A stretch of DNA of 64,000 bases from Tillus elongatus. Lineage: Eukaryota; Arthropoda; Insecta; Coleoptera; Cleridae. Location: NCBI GenBank assembly GCA_964006375.1, contig OZ023266.1, positions 15,925,565-15,989,564 of the forward strand, written 5' to 3'. The position numbers and the translations under genes are program-made. A model generated the notes under the pieces. That model was given only the letters and a program-made list of their open reading frames with translations. It did not search any database and had not been told where the DNA came from. Of the stretch, positions 17,279 through 30,469 are shown in pieces (the first letter of the stretch is position 1; each line of letters starts with the position of its first letter).

Positions 17279-19137
17279 CCCTCTATTTCCTAGTGGTTTC
17301 ATAGTGAAACCACAAATTTAAGATTTTTTAGCTACATTCCCAGTGGGCTCTGCTTGAAACCAGCTATTGTACCTGTTCTCCATATGCGCTCCCCACTTAT
17401 CATATTTTAGTTTATTTGTTCTGGACTTATAGGTAGCTTAGTGGTTCATGTATTGTTGTTCTGTGTACATGTGCTTTGAGTTTATTACTAAAATATAACA
17501 ATTTTAGTGTCGTTTGTAATGGCATGTGAGTTTTTTATAAATATAATATTAAAAATATAATATAGGATGATTCTAAGGTATCTTTCACTTACGTATTTTA
17601 TTTCACAATGTTTACATTTACAAAAAATAATGATGGTTACAGACTGAAACCACTAGGAAACTAGATATACATTCTTTTTTATTTCAGAGAAAAACATGCA
17701 CACATTTAAAGAGCAGGAGGAAATGGCTCCCCAAGATTTACACTCTTATATGAAATTCCCACTGATTGTGAATCTGACGTAGAGAGTGACGAAGACGATA
17801 TTATTGAGGACAATTTATTTGACAACAATAACTTGCCTATAATTTTCAAAGATGAACAGCTTATTGAAGAAAACAATATCACAAATATTCATAAAGAAAA
17901 TGTCATTATTGATGATAGCTTCTGGGAGGAAGAAGACAAAATTCCCTTGTCTGTGCTTAGGGCCAGAGAATTAGCCAAAAAACCATTTGGACCCAGTCAA
18001 CAGATTATTGTAATGCCAATTACAAGAAGTTTGGAGAGGAAGTGGGTCTCCGATACCCAGATGATTTGGAAACGCCAGTAGATGTATTTTTGCATCTCTT
18101 TCTCAGAGCATTGATTATAAGATCTTATTCCAGACCAACTTATATGCCCTTCAGAAACGTGGAGGTGACTCTTCATAGACACCAACTAACGCCAACGAAA
18201 TTAAAACGTTCATTTGTATAAACATCTTGATGGGGATAAAAAAATTACCGAGTTATTGTGACTACTGGTCGGCATGGCAGGAACTAAGAGACCCCTATAT
18301 AAATTCAGCAATGACAAGAGATAGGTTTGCCTGGCTTTTGGGAAACGTACATTTAGCCGACAATTCAGTAATGCCCAAACGCGACTCTCCAGGTTACGAT
18401 AAGTTATATAAAGTTCGTCCGTTACTGGACACACTGTCTGGAACTTTTAAAACTTCATATAGTCCCTCAAAAAATCAGTCAATTGATGAATCCATGATTC
18501 GCTTCAAGAGCCGTAGCTTTTTGAAGCAATATATGCCCCTCAAGCCCATCAAGCGAGAGTATAAAGTTTGGCTACGAGCTGACGATTCTGGATATGTTTG
18601 TCAATTTCAAATATACGTTGGAAAAACTAATAATTTACCCGAGAAGGATTTGGGCTATAGGGTAGTTTTAGATCTCACTCGAGATTTGGTTGCTAAAGGA
18701 TACCACATCTATTTCGACATTTTTTTAATTCCGTGAGATTACAAAAATCTCTCTTGGCAGATTTGATCTACGCTTATGGCACAGTAAGAGTCAATAGAAA
18801 GGATCTTCCCACTAATATAAAAAGTGATAAAGAACTGGAAACAGGAGGGCAATCTGACTGGAGAGTCAGCAAAGATGGACTTGAATTTATAAATTGGCGA
18901 GACCGAAAGCTCCTTTTTTTCTTGGAAACCATCATAATCTTTCATCTGAGACAACTGCCACCCGTAAGCAAAAAAATGGGAGTTTACAAACTGTAGCATG
19001 TCCAATAATGGTTAGCGACTATAATAAACATATGGGATATGTAGATAAAGCTGACATGCTAAAATCCATATACGAAATAGACCGAAAATCAAAATTATTT
19101 TTTTATTTGGCGTATGGGGTTACAGTACGATACACGT
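17279..19137 (+). pseudogene. piggyBac-type transposase, frameshifted
   Basis: Remnant of a cut-and-paste piggyBac element. The left end CCCTCTATTTCCTAG at 17279 holds a 9 bp hairpin (17293-17301/17305-17313), and CCTAGTGGTTTCA recurs inverted at about 17643-17656, like subterminal repeats. The acidic amino region is at 17700-18070. After frameshifts the core is at 18227-18736 and reads SIDESMIRFKSRS, LKQYMPLKPIKREYKVWLRA, LDLTRDL and YFDIF; it carries two of the catalytic aspartates. A shift to 18733-18996 and another to about 18990-19137 give YNKHMGYVDKADM, which holds the third. The Cys-rich carboxyl end and the right terminus are missing because a LINE 3' end occupies 19138 onward. The catalytic residues persist but the frame is broken at least four times. 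Confidence 0.9.
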
Positions 19138-19645
19138 GATAGAAGTATACAAAATACATATAAACAGAGAAATTTCAAATATATAAGGACAAACATAACT
19201 ATTATGACAAACTACATATCTACATCCAAATTGCGAAGCCATTCGATTGCCTCTGGTGTGGCTTTCATAAAATCGTCGAGGTCACAAGCGTAGGAACGGT
19301 TAGGACATTCTGATACGATGTGGTGGATAGTTTGCCGCGAAGATCCGCAATCACATTGTGGGGATTCTGCCCTGCCCCACTTGTATAAGGAGTCAGCACA
19401 CTTTCCGCAACCTGTTCTAACTCGGTTGAGCTTTGACCATAGTCGTCGTGGCAGGCCAGATCCGTTGAAACAATGTGTTGGATCATCTAGTTGAATGTAG
19501 TGGTTTCCTGCAGTTTCTGTCCATATGGTAGTCCATTTATTAGTCGCATGAAAGTTTTCGTTCGATCCTTTACGCCCCTGTCTAAGAGGTGGGTTGAAAG
19601 ACACCAAAACCTACGCCATCAGGTGTCCCACTTGCAAACAAAGTC
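19138..19645 (-). pseudogene. LINE 3' end: carboxyl-terminal zinc-knuckle-like domain
   Basis: The frame at 19212-19607 (131 codons, minus) ends ATPEAIEWLRNLDVDM. It contains LPRRLWSKLNRVRTGCGKC, CDCGSSRQTIHHIVSEC and a trailing Asp-rich segment. This is the Cys/His carboxyl domain (CxC...HxxxxC) of Jockey/CR1-type ORF2 proteins. A short 3' UTR follows to about 19138, within piggyBac sequence, so the LINE probably inserted into the transposon. It is severely 5'-truncated and lacks RT. The LINE at 62.36-63.77 kb ends in a related domain (RTNHGLCADSLHQWGSAQ) and may be the same broad family. Confidence 0.85.
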
Positions 19646-20808
19646 GACGTCTCCCGGCTTCCTTTTCTCTTTTTTTTTTAATTTCGATATTTTCCAAGTA
19701 CGAAGTTTTCATTGGCACACCATGTATATAAATAAATAATAAAACAGCTCTCTTCGTTTCATTGTAGCTTCCACACCTCACCAATTGTGCAAGATTTTCC
19801 AAAAGTTAGTCTACCTATTGCTTTTTTGCATGTCACTCTTCTTCAAAGAACGGTGTCAGAATTTTATTATGTCACAAAATATGTCCGATAAATTTTGGCT
19901 TCCCTCTCTCAATTTCGTTGAGCAAGCATGTTTCTTCTTCTATCTTTTATAACACACTTTTATACGTCTTTATATCGGTATGAGACTTTTACAAAGACTA
20001 TTTTGTGTTAACGTGATACCTCATAAGCTGCCGTATCAGCGGTTTCAGGATTGTCCATTATTTTACCACATACCTGTATAATATTGGTAATAGAGGAAGT
20101 GGTATTTGTCCAAAACAAGTATTACTCACATATGACTGTGTAATGTGTACAAAGGGTATTTTAACATATCATAATTGTATGATGCATAACTGTAACATTT
20201 GGTGAGCATAAGAAAATTTATAAAAAGAAACAACACTTTATTTACTGTGGTCTGATTGAAGTAGGAAGCTAATGAAACCTGCTACGACACAGAGTAGATT
20301 GACTTGAAGCAAACACGGCAAGTCAATAACTCCACATCCCAATAGCTAACCCTCGGGGGGGTGGTAAACATCAGTTGCCTCCTCGATGATGCTAGGACGA
20401 GGTGACGTCGAGAGCAATTTGTTATTTTCTACAAACTTAGCAACCTCTTGCCGTACCCACATCCCCATACTTGCCGTACTACACACACAAACACACACAA
20501 ACGCGTACACGTGTATGGTGTATGCATGCAAACACTTACTGAGTCAAATAAGGTTTGCTTGTTACAAATGAGATATTTTCGAGTCGTAGCCAAAGTGCGG
20601 ACCTATTATAGAAGTGATTTGTCGACAAATTATCACAGCCTGCCTACGATAATATGGCGGGTATGTACTTTTTCGATTATTGTAAAGAAACGATATAATC
20701 GCCATCTCGTAGTGTAACTAGGTAATCACGACAGCTCTAACAAACACAATATGCTATTATACATGAAGACTGTGTACAATCAACAAACTATTTCTTACAT
20801 CGTCAATT
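19646..20808. other. Unassigned DNA
   Basis: No gene recognised. A short (CA)n-like stretch lies near 20479-20505. The frames at 20346-20717 read through it and show no family motif. Confidence 0.4.
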
Positions 20809-20820
20809 AGTTATTATAAC

Positions 20821-21100
20821 CTCGGTGGTTCAGGGGTAAGAACGTGTGCCTCCTTTCACTTTTTCAGTACGAACTGTAAAATTAACATCAACCGAGGTTC
20901 TGGCATTGTATTTGAGCAAGTTGAATGTCTGCACGTTCCACCCTTCGGAGGGGACGTAAAGCCGTCGGTCCCATGTCTATGCGGGCACGTTAAAGATCCC
21001 TACCCTTCTTACAGAAAGGCAGGGGTTCGGCAAAATTTTCAGGATAGGGAGGTGAAACTGTTCCCTGGCGTCGGTGATTGGCCATAGTCGCTGAAATATG
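20821..21100 (+). mobile_element. tRNA-derived SINE, copy 1 (head partly degraded)
   Basis: The head CGGTGGTTCAGGGGTAAGAA matches a pol III A box (TGGTTCAGNGG type). The conserved body follows: AACCGAGGTTCTGGCATTG, GCACGTTCCACCC, GGGGACGTAAAGCCGTCGG, GCACGTTAAAGATCCC, and CTGGCGTCGGTGATTGGCCA. The body matches 52184-52530 on the minus strand throughout. The B-box region of this copy is deleted or replaced. The tail is A/C-rich with no clear target duplication. Confidence 0.75.
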
Positions 21101-21227
21101 CCAAAGGTAAACAAACAAAACACACAAAAACCACACACAACCCTGTTATTTTCTTCCCTAAGACGGGGAGCAATGTATGTAAATTACATGCATCTTGTCT
21201 ATCATTATTAGCCCAGTCAAATTAGAC

Positions 21228-22778
<1,551 letters not shown>

Positions 22779-22846
22779 CTTCTCATGAGTGAATTTCGCT
22801 TCCTGCGCACTTGTGTAGAGATATATCAAAAGTCCCCGAGAGCGGT

Positions 22847-22865
22847 GGGGGGGGGGGGGGGGGGG
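22847..22865. repeat. Homopolymer run of 19 G
   Basis: Uninterrupted G tract followed by TGGGTTGG. It could form a G-quadruplex on the plus strand and is also a likely sequencing or assembly weak point. Confidence 0.95.
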
Positions 22866-23535
22866 TGGGTTGGTATATTCTAGATGTACCATTTATAATT
22901 TTTTTACTTATGTCTCGGTAACGATCACTCCTATCGTTTTTTACCTTCCCACCATAATTCAATATGATAAAATTTACTCCAAACATGAGCATATCAATTT
23001 TTGTTGTAGGACTAACCGCAAGCAAGCTACGGGTCTCTAAAGTTTGCATTTTACACAAAATGCATTAAAAATCCTTCCAAATACATATATATCATTACAT
23101 TAGTATAAGTATTTATATGAAAATGGTGTGTGTAGAGCGTCCTCCAACTCAATTGGCCTGCAGAAAGGGGGACTCTTTTTTTCGAAGGAATATTACTCTA
23201 GATGGTGACAATTTGGCAACGTAGCACTCCTTGCATAAAAATTGTATAAAAATAAGCTCCGTGGTAGACGACTGAAACGCGTTTGGATCCGCCGCGGGAC
23301 AAAGGAGATGCGGGGCGATAAAAAGAAATTTGACGGTTTTCGCCGAGTGTCGCGATTTATATGTATTCAGTAGACTGTGTCTGAGCGAACTCTAACCGTG
23401 AAGTAAATTGCCACAAAGCCCTACAAGAAGACAAGGTCACCATGAGGAAGACGATAGGGCAAAATTTGGGGAAATAAAACAAGCTCAATAAGACAAACAC
23501 TCATCATTGACCTCCATAGCCAGTACTATCAAAGT
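22866..23535. other. Unassigned DNA
   Basis: No motif recognised. The stretch from about 23250 is less AT-rich and leads into the CXC pseudogene, so it may be its decayed 5' part. Confidence 0.4.
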
Positions 23536-24375
23536 TGACAATGTTTTTGGGGGTGATTGATCCCCCTCTGATATTCGAACGAGTGGCTATTTCCAAGAAG
23601 AACGGCCAAGATCTACAAGACCTTCTCTGTCTCCTTTTCCATTATCTCTTTTCGATGAAAAGAAAATACGAAAGACAGAGAAGTCTGCTTTGTATGATAT
23701 TTTACCTGTTCACCCCGTTACTCCAGACCTGAAAGTTTATACTAATGTGGTTGATGGTGAATTCCTGTTACACCGAGTCACGTCGGGTACATGATCAACC
23801 TTCTCCGTAATATTCAATCAATATGTTACTTACATTAAAAAAAGCACTATGGTGAATGCTGCGTAGTCGTTTTTGATAGGTACTTGGACACTCCCAACAG
23901 CACAAAGCGTGTAGAACAGAAACGTCGTACCACCACCACGGTCGACATTCATTTCACCAGAGTAACAGACCCGGACAAACAGCTCTATGCAGCGTTCCTA
24001 AAATCCATGACAAGGGTAAAGCTAGACCTACCCTCTCTACCACCAACTAAATGCTCTGTACCTGTACTGCTAAACGCATACATAGTCTATTTGCAAGGTG
24101 AAGAGCGGCTGGGCCACAAACTCGAACCTACTGATTGGGGTTGGATGAAAGGAGCAAATGAAGAATTTCAATTCTTGACAACCTTAGATCAACCTGCCCC
24201 ACCGTTTCAACAATATTCTGCAGTTGCACCAAAAGCTGTGGTACACGTTGTGGATGCCGCAAGGCAAGTATTCATTGCTCTTGAGTATGCGGTAACTGTG
24301 AGGGTGCGTGCAATAACGGTCCTCCAGTTGAAGACGACATAAGCTGAAAATATGAGGATGACCCGGTAGATTTGA
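23536..24375 (+). pseudogene. Broken gene of a CXC (tesmin/TSO1-like) Cys-rich invertebrate family
   Basis: Three frames read one protein. Around 23640-23800: SLFDEKKIRKTEKSALYDIL and VVDGEFLLHRVTSGT. After stops, around 23830-23940, comes VVFDRY...TKRVEQKRR. The frame 23884-24342 continues with FLKSMTRVKLDLPSLPPTKC and LEPTDWGWMKGANEEFQFLT. At about 24215 the reading shifts, and the other frame gives CSCTKSCGTRCGCRK and, after a stop, VCGNCEGACNN, a CXC-type cysteine cluster. The order (a nuclease-like amino region with GxLLHR and VVFDGY-type motifs, a DWGW segment, then a CXC cluster) matches an uncharacterised multi-copy family that I recall from invertebrate genomes. Its function is unknown to me. 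At least two frameshifts and several stops show a pseudogene. Confidence 0.6.
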
Positions 24376-24589
24376 TAGACCCCCGTGACATCTGCTAATG
24401 AACCGTTGAACCTAATACATTCAACTTACTGTAGGTTTTATTCAAATCATCTATATTAAAGCATATATCTATTATTGTATTGAACAAGACTGTTAATCGG
24501 TTCTCAATGTTTAGACTAAAGGCAAAATTGCAGCATAATGTGAGGATAAGTACACTGGGAGAACTCAAATCACCACAACACATCTTTTA

Positions 24590-24640
24590 AAGACCTAACG
24601 ATCGTTTTACTAACAAGGTTAGCGGCATCAGATGATGAAA
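24590..24640 (-). ncRNA. Degenerate hammerhead-like motif, left pLTR of PLE copy 2
   Basis: On the minus strand the core reads CTGATGC...AAAAC...GTT instead of CTGATGA...GAAAC...GTC, so three conserved positions are changed. Spacing and stem II (GCTAAC/GTTAGT) are preserved. Probably inactive. Confidence 0.5.
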
Positions 24641-25519
24641 AATTCTAAACTGCTTACTAATAAACATCACCTTATATACTGAGTTTAAAGTAGAGACCGA
24701 TACCGAGAGGGAGACCAATCGCAGGCAAATTTTGTGCGCATTGTAATTTTATTGCCGGATGAGGTTTTTCAACTTTCTTCATCGCTTTACCTGAGGGATA
24801 TCAGAATGTTTAACTGCTTAAAGGAAAATGAATTAACCGATTTACTAATAAATTCAGATTTTAGTAAATCGGTTAATTCATTTACCTTTAAACAAAAGTA
24901 GATATACCAAAGAGATAAATTATAATAAGAACATGGCCGAATATAACGGAGACACTGCTTGCCTAGTGGGAAAATTAATCAACAAACAGAAAACAAAGAA
25001 AATGTTGACGGAATCAACGACGTTTAGGAGAGAGAAATCGGAAAAAACTTCGTTTGCTTACCATTTGAGCCTCGAATCACGAGGGGTCTAGATAGCATTT
25101 TTTTAAAAGTCAACTTGCAGCTAACATTTTCGACAAAAAATACCTTAAAGTACTTGCTAGGTAACCCAAAAGACAAGGACAGCATGGACAAAATGTGGGG
25201 AATTTATGAAATGAGTTGTAAAGATTGTAATCTTAAGTATGTCGGACAAACAAAAAGATCGATTGGAATTAGATTCAAAGAACACTTAGCCCAATTGCGT
25301 TACGGTACTATATATAGATATTCCGTCAACCGACATATTTGGGATAATAATTATCACGTTAATGAAGATAATCTGAAATTATTAAAAAATGTGCACATTT
25401 TAGATAAGTTAGTAGGGACAGTGCGAAGACCTCGTCCAGCGATAAAAATACAAATCACTGCAAAATTTGGCTGCGATCCCGTATATAAGGTGATGTTAGT
25501 TTTTAAAGTAGTTAGAATT

Positions 25520-25565
25520 TTTCTCTGATGACGCTAACTTTGTTAGTCAAACGATCGTCAGGTCT
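25520..25565 (+). ncRNA. Hammerhead-like motif, right pLTR of PLE copy 2
   Basis: CTGATGA at 25525-25531, stem II GCTAAC/GTTAGT, then CAAAC (expected GAAAC), loop GATC and cleavage triplet GTC at 25557-25559. The G-to-C change in the GAAA box should abolish activity. Confidence 0.55.
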
Positions 25566-25650
25566 TTTTTAAAATGTGTTGTCGTGATTTGGGTTCTCCA
25601 AGTGTACTTATCAGTGCTCATCGCAGGTTCCAATCTTCACTTCGTGAAAA

Positions 25651-26202
25651 GCTCCTGATATCGAAATTGATTAAGGTAACTTTGTAAACGATACAAATGG
25701 TTTTGTAAAATTATGTTGTCGTGATTTTTTTTCTCCGGTAAAACTATCCATTTGCATCGCAAATAGTAAACAGATTCCAGAAAGAAAGGTTCTGATCAAA
25801 AATAAATAATAATGTTATGTTTATATTTAACCGAGATAGGGGATGTTTCCCTTGTTCAGAAGTGCTCTATTGTGAAGCCCATAATAATGGTATAGATAAC
25901 ATCAATTAATCAAAGTCTGTCATAACTAAATTGTCCATAGACTCTGTTAATTCATTTCTGGCAAATAAAACGCCACTTCCGTCACATTTTGAAAGAGAAC
26001 TCATAGTGAGAAGGTAAATTGCTTGTTGGTCTGTCCGCCCCTTCTTCATATATTATGTAGAATATCGCTTGTTGACGGGCTATGAAGCGTCTGCGGAATG
26101 TCCTGCCAAATGTAATATTATTTTATCGTCGCTACTAACTATACAAGGAGCCTATTCTTCATCTAAAATAAAGTTACTTTTTACGGGTCTGTAGAAAACA
26201 TG
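25651..26202. other. Unassigned DNA beside PLE copy 2
   Basis: A diverged echo of the pLTR end (TGTTGTCGTGATTTTTTTTC, then TTTGCATCGCA) occurs at about 25710-25770, suggesting an older partial tandem. Nothing else recognised up to the hAT target duplication. Confidence 0.4.
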
Positions 26203-26854
26203 GATTCAAGTAGTGATAGGAAAAACAGTTACTTTCTGTTAACAGTTGAAGCCGTTAACGTTATTTAATAATAACCGTTGAAAATAACGGCTTCAGTTAT
26301 TTTAAACTGGATAGGCGATCGATAGTATCCTACATTCCCAAAGCTGTGAGCGAGAGCGAGCACACTAGTATAAATGCATTGTATTTTTACCCCGTTATTT
26401 CACGTAGTGTATAAATCTCAAATTTTGTCGATATGAAAAGGAAACAAAGGATTAAGAAATTATAATAAGCGCGTCGTAAATCTTTTGCCACTCTGAAGTG
26501 AAACTTTCAGAAATCAGAAAGGAATCTTCTATAAGAATTTACTTAGATGTTTTAGGAATTATAAACTAGTCATTTATCACAAATTTATTTTATCAGGGTC
26601 TTTACGTAAATGTCAATGCCACAGCAAGAATCAATAAATATCATTATTTATCACGCCTTGGGACGTTAGACGTTAGAACTTTTATTGCTACACAGGGAGT
26701 GATTCTAAGAACTCCATAATATAACGCAGCTAATAAAATCCGGTAAAGAAACAGTATAAAAAATTGAGTTTGAGTTTTAAAAAAAATTGGAAGATATATA
26801 TAGTATTAATTGTTTATTTACTTATTTTAATATTCGTTGTTTTACAATTAGTTT

Positions 26855-27063
<209 letters not shown>

Positions 27064-27408
27064 TATTAAAAAATGTTGTATCATTATATTTTTTTAATCA
27101 ATTTGATAACTATTATCAGACAAACGAAAATGACGTGTTAACTGTTTTCTTAGGTAATGTATATAAATTTAAATAAATAAGTACTTTAATTTCACGTGAA
27201 ATAACCCTATTTTGCGTTGTCTATAGTGAAAGTAATAACACGTTTTTACAGAAATTCATCTTTTCACCCAACATTTTTTAGTGAATTTTCGTAGAAAAAA
27301 TTCACTAATGGGGAGATCCCGACTTTTGAATTTTGAAAAAATTTTTGCAAATGAGCGCGATCTAGGACCCCTAGAACCCATATCCGGGGTCAGTTTCAAT
27401 TTTTATAT

Positions 27409-27574
<166 letters not shown>

Positions 27575-27589
27575 CACACCGATAACTCA

Positions 27590-28155
27590 AAAAATAATAG
27601 GCCGATTTTGATAAAATTTGGCACGTACCTTTCTTTTGTAAATGGCTTCGATAAGTTCGTTATTCAGGAAAATCGGATGAGGTTTTCCGGGAAAATTTTA
27701 AGTTTTCATTCGAAAAAAATTCTTATCTCAAAAAGTAATAAGCCGATTTTAATAAAATTTGGCGTGTACCTTCCTTTTGTAAGTGGCCTTGACAAGTTCG
27801 TTAGTCAGGAAAATCGGATGAGGTTTTCCGGGAAAATTTTGAGTTTCCATTCGAAAAAAATTCTTTTCTCAAAAAGTAAAAAGCCGATTTTAATAAAATT
27901 TGGCATGTACCTTCCTTTTGTAAATGGCTTTGACAAGTTTGTTAGTCAGGAAAATCGGAAGAGGTTTTCCGGGAAAATTTTGACTTTTCATTTGAAAAAG
28001 TTTTTTATTTCAAAGAATAATGGGCAGATTTTGATATAATTTAGCATGTACCTTCCTTTTGTAAATGGCTTTGACAAGTTCGTTAATCAGAAAAATCGAA
28101 CGAGGTTTTCCGAAAAAATTTTGAGTTTTCATTTGAAAAAAATTTGTATCTTAAA
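27590..28155 (+). repeat. Tandem array, four units of 141 bp
   Basis: Units begin GCCGATTTTGATAAAATTTG or close variants at 27601, 27742, 27883 and 28024, a constant 141 bp period. Each contains CCTTCCTTTTGTAAATGGC, GTTCGTTAGTCAGGAAAATC and GGTTTTCCGGGAAAATTTTG. Because 141 is divisible by three, the frame stays open and yields a 252-codon frame at 27281-28039 whose peptide repeats FGxYLPFVxGxDKF. I regard this as a by-product of the repeat period. Single or partial units occur in other composite elements. Confidence 0.9.
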
Positions 28156-28821
28156 AAATAAAAAATCTATGATAACCAAATTTAGTAGGTAGGTTTACGA
28201 TATAAAAAGTAAACTATACACCAAAATTTAGATTTCCATGTTACAAGAAAAAAAAGTTATAATAAAATATTTTGTGCCAGATCATTTCTATGAAAATTCA
28301 CTACCATAACGCACTTGCTGCGTCCCGAGTTTTATTATTATTAAATATTTGGCTTTACATACTAGTGGGAAACTCGACTGTTTCAAAAATAGCAGCTTCT
28401 CAGTTTAACAGAATAACTATGTGTAGTAGTGTCCGTATGCCGTATCCCCATCAACAACCGGTTAAAGTTAAAATTAAAATTAAACCGTTTTATTGTACCG
28501 AAAATCCTACGTTCCTAAAGCTGTTAGCGAGAGCGAGCACACAGTATAAATAACGTGTTTAGCATTCCCAATCTCAAGGCTATTCATCCCGTTAAATAGT
28601 TAAATAAACAGTTGCCGATGAAAACCGATTTTTATTCATCGAAGCCGAACTAGTTGCAGTAGAACTGGAACAGACACGACTCCGAAATCTAGTTTAGTGT
28701 AAAAAGCGTTATTTTTTTAAGCTGCTATTTTTATAAATCCATAACTGGTGGTTACCGTTACGGGTCGGTAACCGTTTAAAAATAGCTGACAGTTAAATAA
28801 CGAACCATCACTAGATTCAAG

Positions 28822-30374
28822 TATATTTTATACATACCTTTGAAAAGACTAATGTAAAATTCTACCTTAGTTCAGTTTAAATTAGTTAACTTAATCAGTC
28901 ATACCTCTTTGGTCCTAACATATTGCTTTCTCGATTATATTGACTAACTGAAATGCACTATTCGTTGCATTTTTTTTTTAATACAAATCTCGAAAGTAAT
29001 TTAACTTTTGTAACGTAAGTTTTAAACATAATCTTTAGTAAAAACTGTACCATATGATATATTGTATGATACTTAACGACACTGCGAACACAGAGGAACT
29101 TAAGTGTGTTAAGGGTCTATCAACCACCTAATCTTTATGCGTAGCTAATATAAAGAAACTGAAACGTTTAATGCATCTGAAACTAGAGATGTTTCACTCA
29201 TTTACTAGTTGAAAGAGAGTCAGTTAGGAAGGGCTTGTTCGTAATGCATTTTATAGTAAAAATTAATTATAGTTAAAATAGTGCATATTAGTTTATGTGA
29301 TAACTCGATTTTGCAGTTCAGGTGAGTACCTACTCGCTGTGTCTTGGTCCATTATAGCTAATAATATAATTCAGATAGCAGTAATTGTTATGAGAGTATA
29401 CCTGGGTTGGTTATTATACAGGGGGATTAAACATTTACTGACAATTGCTAGATATTTAGAAATTATATTAAGAGCCACAAGTGCTCTAGTTATGGTTACT
29501 AATTAGACTGTCTCACGTAGTTATAGTGATCGGATCTCGGATCTACTTTGTCTGGTCGGCAGGGGTCAAGTGGATGATCCCCGGGCACAGCACATAAATG
29601 TAAGACCTGGATTGGTCTGTAAGGTGCCATAACCTCTGGGTATGTAAAGTTGAGGGTACGTTTGAACAGCGTGCCTGGTCTGCTGTACCCAGGCCGCGCT
29701 ACTTTAGGCCTAAGGTAATGGCGGGGGCAAATCAGGGCCATTTTGTATTAATACTGACATGATATGCTTTATTAATGAGTTGTTGCAATTATAGACATAT
29801 AAAGACAGTTGTTTTAGTACCATATTTAAGGGGTATTTAGGATACTGAACATGTATTGATTTAAATGGGAGATGTAGATTAGACAAAGTTGAGCTGGACA
29901 CTTACAGTGGTTTATCTTTTATTGTACAGGATTAGAAACTACAAGCACGTCCTTCTCTGCTGTCAACAAAAGCGGTGAGTGTCGATTAATATGTGTTTGC
30001 TTACTTAAAAAATAAATAATATCCTGACGGCCCTCTATCTGTGACTTGTCGTGTGTTACACTTTTAATACTTTACAATGTAAAGCATAAAATAAATATTA
30101 TTTAAAGTTTGACCTTTCGCCTTTGTATTTGCCCGAGGTTCTACGCTTGATGCACAGTACAAGAGCCCACCAACTGATCAAACTGTATAGACAAAAATTA
30201 GAGAAATATTTTTGACCTGTTAACTACGTATTGGACATCAAAAAGGCATCGGGGGCTTATGAAATCACTGCATTGGTTTTGATGTGCACTTTATCGAAAT
30301 ACGAGACTTTCGCTTTTATTCAAAACGATTTTGTCACTAAAATATCAACTAATCATTGTGAAATGTAAAATAGG
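28822..30374. other. Unassigned DNA, possible host sequence
   Basis: The least repeat-like stretch of the window apart from 44.9-47.1 kb. The GC-richer piece 29520-29740 shows no protein family that I recognise. One possible small exon is annotated separately. The 69-codon frame at 29297-29506 is hydrophobic but has no other support. Confidence 0.35.
29930..29974 (+). other. Candidate 45 bp internal exon
   Basis: A T-rich tract ending ATTGTACAG precedes 29930 and GTGAGTGT follows 29974, giving a plausible acceptor/donor pair around 45 nt (15 codons). Such pairs arise by chance in 64 kb and no neighbouring exon was identified. Confidence 0.12.
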
Positions 30375-30460
30375 GTCGCAATATCGGTGCGGACCAGGTA
30401 GTATGTTGTCACGACAGCTATAAATCACACAAAATCTTATAAAATAGAGATGGCAGGTGG
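30375..30460 (+). repeat. Dispersed repeat upstream of LINE J copy C
   Basis: AGGTAGTATGTTGTCACG at about 30398 and ATAAATCACACAAAATCTTA match, with differences, 3855-3930. It may be part of a LINE 5' UTR or an independent short repeat. Confidence 0.5.
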
Positions 30461-30469
30461 AAGTGGACT

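Larger units (their letters stand above)
24530..25650 (+). pseudogene. Penelope-like element, copy 2 (GIY-YIG end, inverted upstream pLTR)
   Basis: A degenerate pseudo-LTR on the minus strand (24535-24800) is joined head-to-head to plus-strand coding sequence through a palindrome at about 24818-24892 (arms containing ATGAATTAACCGATTTACTA). From 24900 the carboxyl half of the PLE protein reads on. The frame 25115-25528 has the GIY-YIG endonuclease block: WGIYEMSCKDCNLKYVGQTK followed by RSIGIRFKEHLAQLRYGT and NRHIWDNN. At about 25400 the domain is cut and fused to a segment that in copy 1 encodes the protein's amino end on the opposite strand, then a plus-strand pLTR with a hammerhead-like core (25520-25565). 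The RT is missing. Confidence 0.85.

Noticed and set aside
19491..19802. Frames on both strands near the LINE 3' end
   Set aside because: Shadows of the minus-strand LINE frame or unassigned DNA without motifs.
29297..29506. Hydrophobic 69-codon frame as a small membrane protein
   Set aside because: No Kozak-like context that I can rely on, no homology recognised, short for AT-rich DNA.
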